DNA of 64,000 nt from an uncultured Lachnospiraceae bacterium (lineage in GTDB: Bacteria; Bacillota; Clostridia; Lachnospirales; Lachnospiraceae), in the NCBI GenBank assembly GCA_944377385.1, contig CALWET010000016.1, forward strand, positions 1 through 64,000. Direction: 5' to 3'. The notes beneath the pieces are model-generated. The model was not told the origin of the DNA and did not search any database. It worked only from the letters and a program-made list of their open reading frames with translations. Positions 60,163 to 64,000 of the stretch are shown piece by piece. Positions within the stretch are counted from its first letter, which is position 1, and the number at the start of each line of letters is the position of its first letter. The translations under genes and the position numbers were made by a program.

Positions 60163-61673
60163 TGGAATATATATCATATAGCTTTATATTATTTGTGGCG
60201 GCAGGGCTTGTAACATATGCCCTGCTTCCTAAATACCTGGGAAAATACATACTGCTGTTTGCAAGCCTTCTTTTTGTATGGCTTGCGGGCGGCTTTTTTT
60301 CCTTTGGATTCCTTTTGACGGGTATCGCCATAAGCTTTTTTGGAGCCAGGGCTATAAGCAGATCCGGCAGCAGTATTGCCAGGACAGCAGTTTTTCTCTG
60401 TGTCCTCTTGCTTTTGCTGGCACCTCTTTTTTATTTTAAATATCAGAATTTTGTTGAATATACCGTTCAGCTCATATATCAGATCAGGGGACTTGAGTAT
60501 GAGCCGGATCTTATAGAAAGACAGGCTCCCTTGGGCATATCCTTTTATACCCTTATGCTCATTTCCTATACGGCAGACATATATATGAAAAGATACGCTC
60601 CGGAGCCCAGCTTTACAGGCTATGCCCTTTATGGCTCCTGTTTCGGGCATATAGTGCAGGGTCCCATCGATGCCTATGATGAAGTGGGGCGAGACATGCA
60701 AAAGCCAGGAGGCATAAGCTACAGCGATGTGCTGGATGGGAGCCTTCAGCTTTTTGCAGGACTTGTCAAAAAGCTCATCATATCCGAGAGGCTGGCCCTT
60801 TTCGTGAATACGGTATTTTCTGATCAGGCTTCCTTTCCGTTTTATATACTCATACTTTCTGCGGCAGCCTTTTCGCTGCAGCTTTATACGGATTTTTCCG
60901 GATGCATGGACATGGTGACCGGCATCATGCGTATGTTTGGGATCAGGCTTTCCAGGAATTTCAGGCAGCCCTTCTTCTCGCAAAGCATCGCAGAATTCTG
61001 GAGGCGCTGGCATATCACCCTTGGTGCATTTTTCAGGAAGTATATCTATATCCCTCTCGGAGGGAACAGAAAGGGTTGGACCAGGAAGCAGCTTAACATG
61101 GCAGTAGTATTTTTCCTGAGCGGGCTTTGGCACGGAGGGAACTGGACCTTTGTCATAGGCACGGGACTGCTCCACTGTTTTTACATGCTGCTGGGGGATA
61201 TATTGAGGCCTGTAAGACGCAGCCTGCTTTCATTGCTTCACGTATCTGAGGACTGTACTGCATTGAGGATCATCAGGAGCCTGTGGGTATTCCTGCTTGT
61301 GACAATAGGCTTTGTGCTTTTCCGTTCGGACAGCCTGGCCCAGGCCATGGCATATCTCAAGGGTATAGTTTCCTTCCAGAGTGGAGCCTATGAGGGACTT
61401 GAGCTTTATATGTTCGGGCTGGCTCCATCTGATGTGGCGATCATCCTCATAGGGCTATGTTTTATCTTCCTTCTTTCCCTGGGTCAGGAAAAGAAAGAGG
61501 TGACGGAGACGAAAAAAGGAGATCATCAGGTTGCCCTGGAGCAGGGGAGCCTTTACAGGCTGATGGAATCGCGAAAGGAAGATCTCGTGCTGCTCCTTAT
61601 GCTGCTTGTGATCCTTTTTGGATGCTATGGAAGGGGCTATGATTCCTCGGCATTCATATATGCAAACTTTTAG
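60162..61673 (+). CDS. MBOAT family O-acyltransferase (DltB/AlgI-like)
   Basis: A 503-residue polytopic protein that transfers acyl groups to extracytoplasmic acceptors. It has about ten helices, the conserved block AEFWRRWHITLGAFFRKYIYIPLGGNRKG and the invariant catalytic His in FLSGLWHGGNWTF. With the SGNH and small secreted genes it forms an acylation module like AlgI-AlgJ or DltB-DltD. No dltA/dltC is nearby, so acetylation of a surface polysaccharide is more likely than D-alanylation. The start ATG at 60162 uses coupling from the preceding gene. No clear terminator follows. Confidence 0.93.
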   Translation: MEYISYSFILFVAAGLVTYALLPKYLGKYILLFASLLFVWLAGGFFSFGFLLTGIAISFFGARAISRSGSSIARTAVFLCVLLLLLAPLFYFKYQNFVEYTVQLIYQIRGLEYEPDLIERQAPLGISFYTLMLISYTADIYMKRYAPEPSFTGYALYGSCFGHIVQGPIDAYDEVGRDMQKPGGISYSDVLDGSLQLFAGLVKKLIISERLALFVNTVFSDQASFPFYILILSAAAFSLQLYTDFSGCMDMVTGIMRMFGIRLSRNFRQPFFSQSIAEFWRRWHITLGAFFRKYIYIPLGGNRKGWTRKQLNMAVVFFLSGLWHGGNWTFVIGTGLLHCFYMLLGDILRPVRRSLLSLLHVSEDCTALRIIRSLWVFLLVTIGFVLFRSDSLAQAMAYLKGIVSFQSGAYEGLELYMFGLAPSDVAIILIGLCFIFLLSLGQEKKEVTETKKGDHQVALEQGSLYRLMESRKEDLVLLLMLLVILFGCYGRGYDSSAFIYANF

Positions 61674-61762
61674 ACTGTGATGCCCTGCAAGCATATGAGA
61701 GAATCCGGCGGAAAATCTTTAAAATAAATATATTTTGGTAATTGTATATACAGCGTATTTTG

Positions 61763-61778
61763 TGTTAAAATAGTAACA
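61763..61778 (+). promoter_or_regulatory. Rex-like operator overlapping the nfnAB -10
   Basis: TGTTAA-AATA-GTAACA (61763-61778) matches the clostridial Rex box core with one mismatch and overlaps TAAAAT (61766-61771), which follows TTGTAT by about 18 bases. Redox control of nfnAB would be logical. Confidence 0.5.
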
Positions 61779-61841
61779 ATAGCGGGCTTTGACGCAGAAG
61801 AGGTTACGTCGACCGCAAATTCTTTAGGAGGAAGAGTCATT

Positions 61842-62732
61842 ATGTATCAGATACTTGAAGCTGAAATGCTGGCGGACAAGATATACAAAATGGTAGTCGA
61901 AGCGCCGTTTGTAGCCAGATCCTGTCAGCCCGGCGAGTTCCTGATCACGAAGCTGGATGATCGTGGAGAGAGGATACCGCTTACCATTTGTGATTTTGAC
62001 AGGGAAAAGGGAACTGTCACCATCATATTCCAGGTAGTGGGAGCCTCAACCCTCCGCATGGCTGAGCTCAAGGCAGGAGATGCCTTTGAGGATGTGGTTG
62101 GCCCCCTTGGCAACCCTTCTGATTTTGTGAAGGAGCCCATTGAAGAGGTAAAAAAGAGGCATTACTGCTTTATCGCAGGTGGTGTAGGAGCAGCTCCCGT
62201 ATACCCTCAGGTAAAGTGGTTCAAGGAGCATGGCATAGACTGTGATGTCATCCTTGGCACCAGGACCCACAGCACACTGATCATGGAAAAGGAGCTTGAG
62301 TCCGTAGCCACTAACCTTTATGTCTGCACCGACGACGGCAGCTACAAGGCCCACGGCAATGTTACCGTAGTGCTCAAGGATCTTATCGAAAATCAGAAAA
62401 AGCACTATGACATAGTAGTAGCCATAGGCCCCATGATCATGATGAAGTTCGTATGCCTGGCTACAAAGGAATACAATATCCCTACCATCGTATCCATGAA
62501 CCCTATCATGGTGGACGGTACCGGCATGTGCGGAGCCTGCAGGCTTCAGGTAGGCACAGAGACCAAGTTTGCCTGCGTCGATGGACCCGAGTTTGACGGA
62601 CATCTGATAGACTGGTCATTGGCTATGAAGCGTATGAACACATATAAGACCGAGGAAGGCAGAGCCATGCTCAAGGCCCAGGAGGGCGAGACCCACCATG
62701 GTGGATGCGGAAACTGCGGAGGTGATAAATAA
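61842..62732 (+). CDS. nfnA: NADH-dependent reduced ferredoxin:NADP oxidoreductase, subunit A
   Basis: Small subunit of the electron-bifurcating NfnAB complex, or of the related sulfide dehydrogenase/glutamate synthase small chains. The 296-residue protein has an FAD-binding barrel (GEFLITKLDDRGERIPLTICD), NAD-binding AGGVGAAPVYPQV, and the [2Fe-2S] cysteines in DGTGMCGACRLQVGTETKFACVDGPEFDG. The C-terminal tail ends HHGGCGNCGGDK with two more cysteines, an unusual extra. TTAGGAGGAAG precedes the ATG. It overlaps nfnB by one base (TAATG). Confidence 0.92.
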   Translation: MYQILEAEMLADKIYKMVVEAPFVARSCQPGEFLITKLDDRGERIPLTICDFDREKGTVTIIFQVVGASTLRMAELKAGDAFEDVVGPLGNPSDFVKEPIEEVKKRHYCFIAGGVGAAPVYPQVKWFKEHGIDCDVILGTRTHSTLIMEKELESVATNLYVCTDDGSYKAHGNVTVVLKDLIENQKKHYDIVVAIGPMIMMKFVCLATKEYNIPTIVSMNPIMVDGTGMCGACRLQVGTETKFACVDGPEFDGHLIDWSLAMKRMNTYKTEEGRAMLKAQEGETHHGGCGNCGGDK

Positions 62733-64000
62733 TGGCTGTAGATGTATTGCACAAGGTGCCCGTCAGGGAGCAGGATCCCCAGGTCAGGGCTACTAATTTT
62801 GAAGAGGTATGCTACGGATATAATGAGGAAGAGGCCCAGCTTGAGGCTCAGAGATGCATAGACTGTAAAAAGCCCCAGTGTGTCATCGGCTGTCCCGTTA
62901 GCATCGATATCCCGGGCTTTATCAGAGAGGTAAAGGCTGGAAACTACGAGGAGGCTGCAAAGGTCATAGGGCTTTCCTCAGCACTTCCCGCCATATGCGG
63001 ACGTGTATGCCCTCAGGAGACTCAGTGTGAGGGCAAGTGCATAAGGGGCATCAAGGGCGAGCCTGTTTCCATAGGCAAGCTGGAGAGATTTGTAGCAGAC
63101 TGGTCCCACGAGCATGATATAGTGCCTGCCGTAAAGGGCGAGCCCAACGGCAAGAAGGTAGCAGTAGTCGGAGCCGGACCTGCAGGACTGACCTGTGCCG
63201 GAGATCTGGCAAAACTTGGCTATGATGTGACGATATTTGAGGCCCTGCATCAGCCCGGAGGAGTGCTTGTATATGGTATCCCTGAGTTCCGTCTGCCCAA
63301 GGAAAAGGTAGTTGCCAAAGAGGTAGAGCTGGTAAAGGATCTGGGAGTAAAGATAAACTGCAATGTCATCATAGGAAAGTCCATAACCATAGATGAGCTC
63401 TTCGATGAGGAGCACTTCGATGCTGTATTTGTAGGCTCAGGAGCTGGACTGCCCAAGTTCATGGGCATACCCGGCGAGAATGCAAACGGAGTATTCTCGG
63501 CAAATGAGTTCCTGACCAGGAACAACCTGATGAAGGCCTTCAAGGACTATGATACACCCATCATGAGAGCAAAGAAGGTAGTAGTCGTAGGCGGAGGAAA
63601 CGTTGCTATGGACGCTGCACGTACAGCCCTTCGTCTTGGTGCTGAGACTCATATAGTATATCGTCGTTCCGAGGCAGAGCTTCCTGCCAGAGTCGAGGAG
63701 GTACATCATGCAAAGGAGGAGGGAGTCATCTTTGATCTCCTTCAGAATCCCGTAGAGATCCTTACTGATGAAAATGATAACGTAAAGGGCATCAGGATCA
63801 TCAAGATGGAGCTTGGAGAGCCTGACGCATCAGGCAGGAGAAGGCCTGTTGAGATCCCTGGCTCAGAATATGAGATAGACTGCGACGCAGTCATCATGTC
63901 TCTGGGAACCTCTCCCAACCCGCTTATTTCCAGCACCACAAAGGGCCTTGAGGTAAATAAGCACAGATGTATCATCGCTGAAGAGGATACCGGAAAGACC
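62732..64000 (+). CDS. nfnB: NfnB / NADPH-dependent glutamate synthase-like subunit, 5' part
   Basis: Large subunit of the NADH/NADPH-ferredoxin transhydrogenase. The frame is open to the window's last base, so the 3' end is missing (423 codons visible; full proteins are about 465). The N-terminus has two [4Fe-4S] cysteine sets (CIDCKKPQCVIGCPV and ICGRVCPQETQCEGKC), then FAD-binding VVGAGPAGLTCAGDLAKLG and NADPH-binding VVGGGNVAMDAARTALRLG, YRRSEAELPAR and the closing MSLGTSPN. The nfnA neighbour favours NfnB over GltD. Start ATG 62732 overlaps the nfnA stop. Confidence 0.93.
   Translation, partial: MAVDVLHKVPVREQDPQVRATNFEEVCYGYNEEEAQLEAQRCIDCKKPQCVIGCPVSIDIPGFIREVKAGNYEEAAKVIGLSSALPAICGRVCPQETQCEGKCIRGIKGEPVSIGKLERFVADWSHEHDIVPAVKGEPNGKKVAVVGAGPAGLTCAGDLAKLGYDVTIFEALHQPGGVLVYGIPEFRLPKEKVVAKEVELVKDLGVKINCNVIIGKSITIDELFDEEHFDAVFVGSGAGLPKFMGIPGENANGVFSANEFLTRNNLMKAFKDYDTPIMRAKKVVVVGGGNVAMDAARTALRLGAETHIVYRRSEAELPARVEEVHHAKEEGVIFDLLQNPVEILTDENDNVKGIRIIKMELGEPDASGRRRPVEIPGSEYEIDCDAVIMSLGTSPNPLISSTTKGLEVNKHRCIIAEEDTGKT

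Noticed and set aside
60189..61175. 328-codon minus-strand frame opposite the MBOAT gene
   Set aside because: Lys/Pro/Tyr-rich shadow of a hydrophobic gene; no start signal and no family.

Overview
The window looks like chromosome from a Gram-positive anaerobe of the Clostridia, most like Lachnospiraceae. This is a judgement from gene content and style, not a database match. Supporting points are strong AGGAGG-type ribosome binding sites, frequent AGG/AGA/ATA codons, an S-box (SAM-I) riboswitch on metK, a tetrahydrofolate riboswitch on an ECF transporter S component, fhs/fchA one-carbon genes, NfnAB, AddAB and choline-binding-type repeat proteins. No rRNA, tRNA, CRISPR array, prophage or insertion sequence was seen. 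The window opens inside nrdA and closes inside nfnB.

Layout. 1-8 kb: class I ribonucleotide reductase (nrdA end, nrdB), ung, uppP, mnmA, a cell-wall amidase and an LCP ligase, all on the plus strand. 8-12 kb: an ABC-F ATPase, then convergent yggS and brnQ. 12-19 kb: a glycogen/maltodextrin block (malQ, exoA, a GH13 debranching-enzyme relative that has lost its catalytic residues, glgB with a lysine-rich tail). 19-25 kb: a lipoprotein, a membrane protein, and a MarR repressor with a heterodimeric ABC exporter behind a promoter overlapped by a 38-bp near-perfect palindrome. 25-27 kb: a small accessory patch with VapBC, a possible 37-residue holin-like toxin and an AraC regulator. 27-32 kb: fhs, fchA and SAM-controlled metK. 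32-36 kb: a glnQHMP-like amino acid importer. 35-39 kb, minus strand: purB, purA, mtnN. 39-43 kb: pgi and fba, preceded by an unusual run of five hairpins, then a secreted DUF3298-like protein.

43-62 kb is the most distinctive part. It contains folT under a THF riboswitch with an enlarged internal domain. Next is a leaderless gene encoding a winged-helix/LicC/LicA fusion, predicted to make CDP-choline. A secreted choline-binding-repeat protein follows, then addB-addA, an iron alcohol dehydrogenase broken by a one-base deletion behind a Rex-like operator, two secreted transglutaminases with the same kind of repeats, and an SGNH/small secreted protein/MBOAT acylation module. Together these suggest an envelope decorated with phosphocholine, with repeat proteins docked on it and separate O-acylation. 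That link is inference. The window ends with nfnA-nfnB, which has a second Rex-like site.

Start sites were chosen by Shine-Dalgarno spacing and family N-termini. metK and fchA appear to start at TTG and uppP at GTG. Terminators, promoters and RNA elements were found by eye, without folding software.
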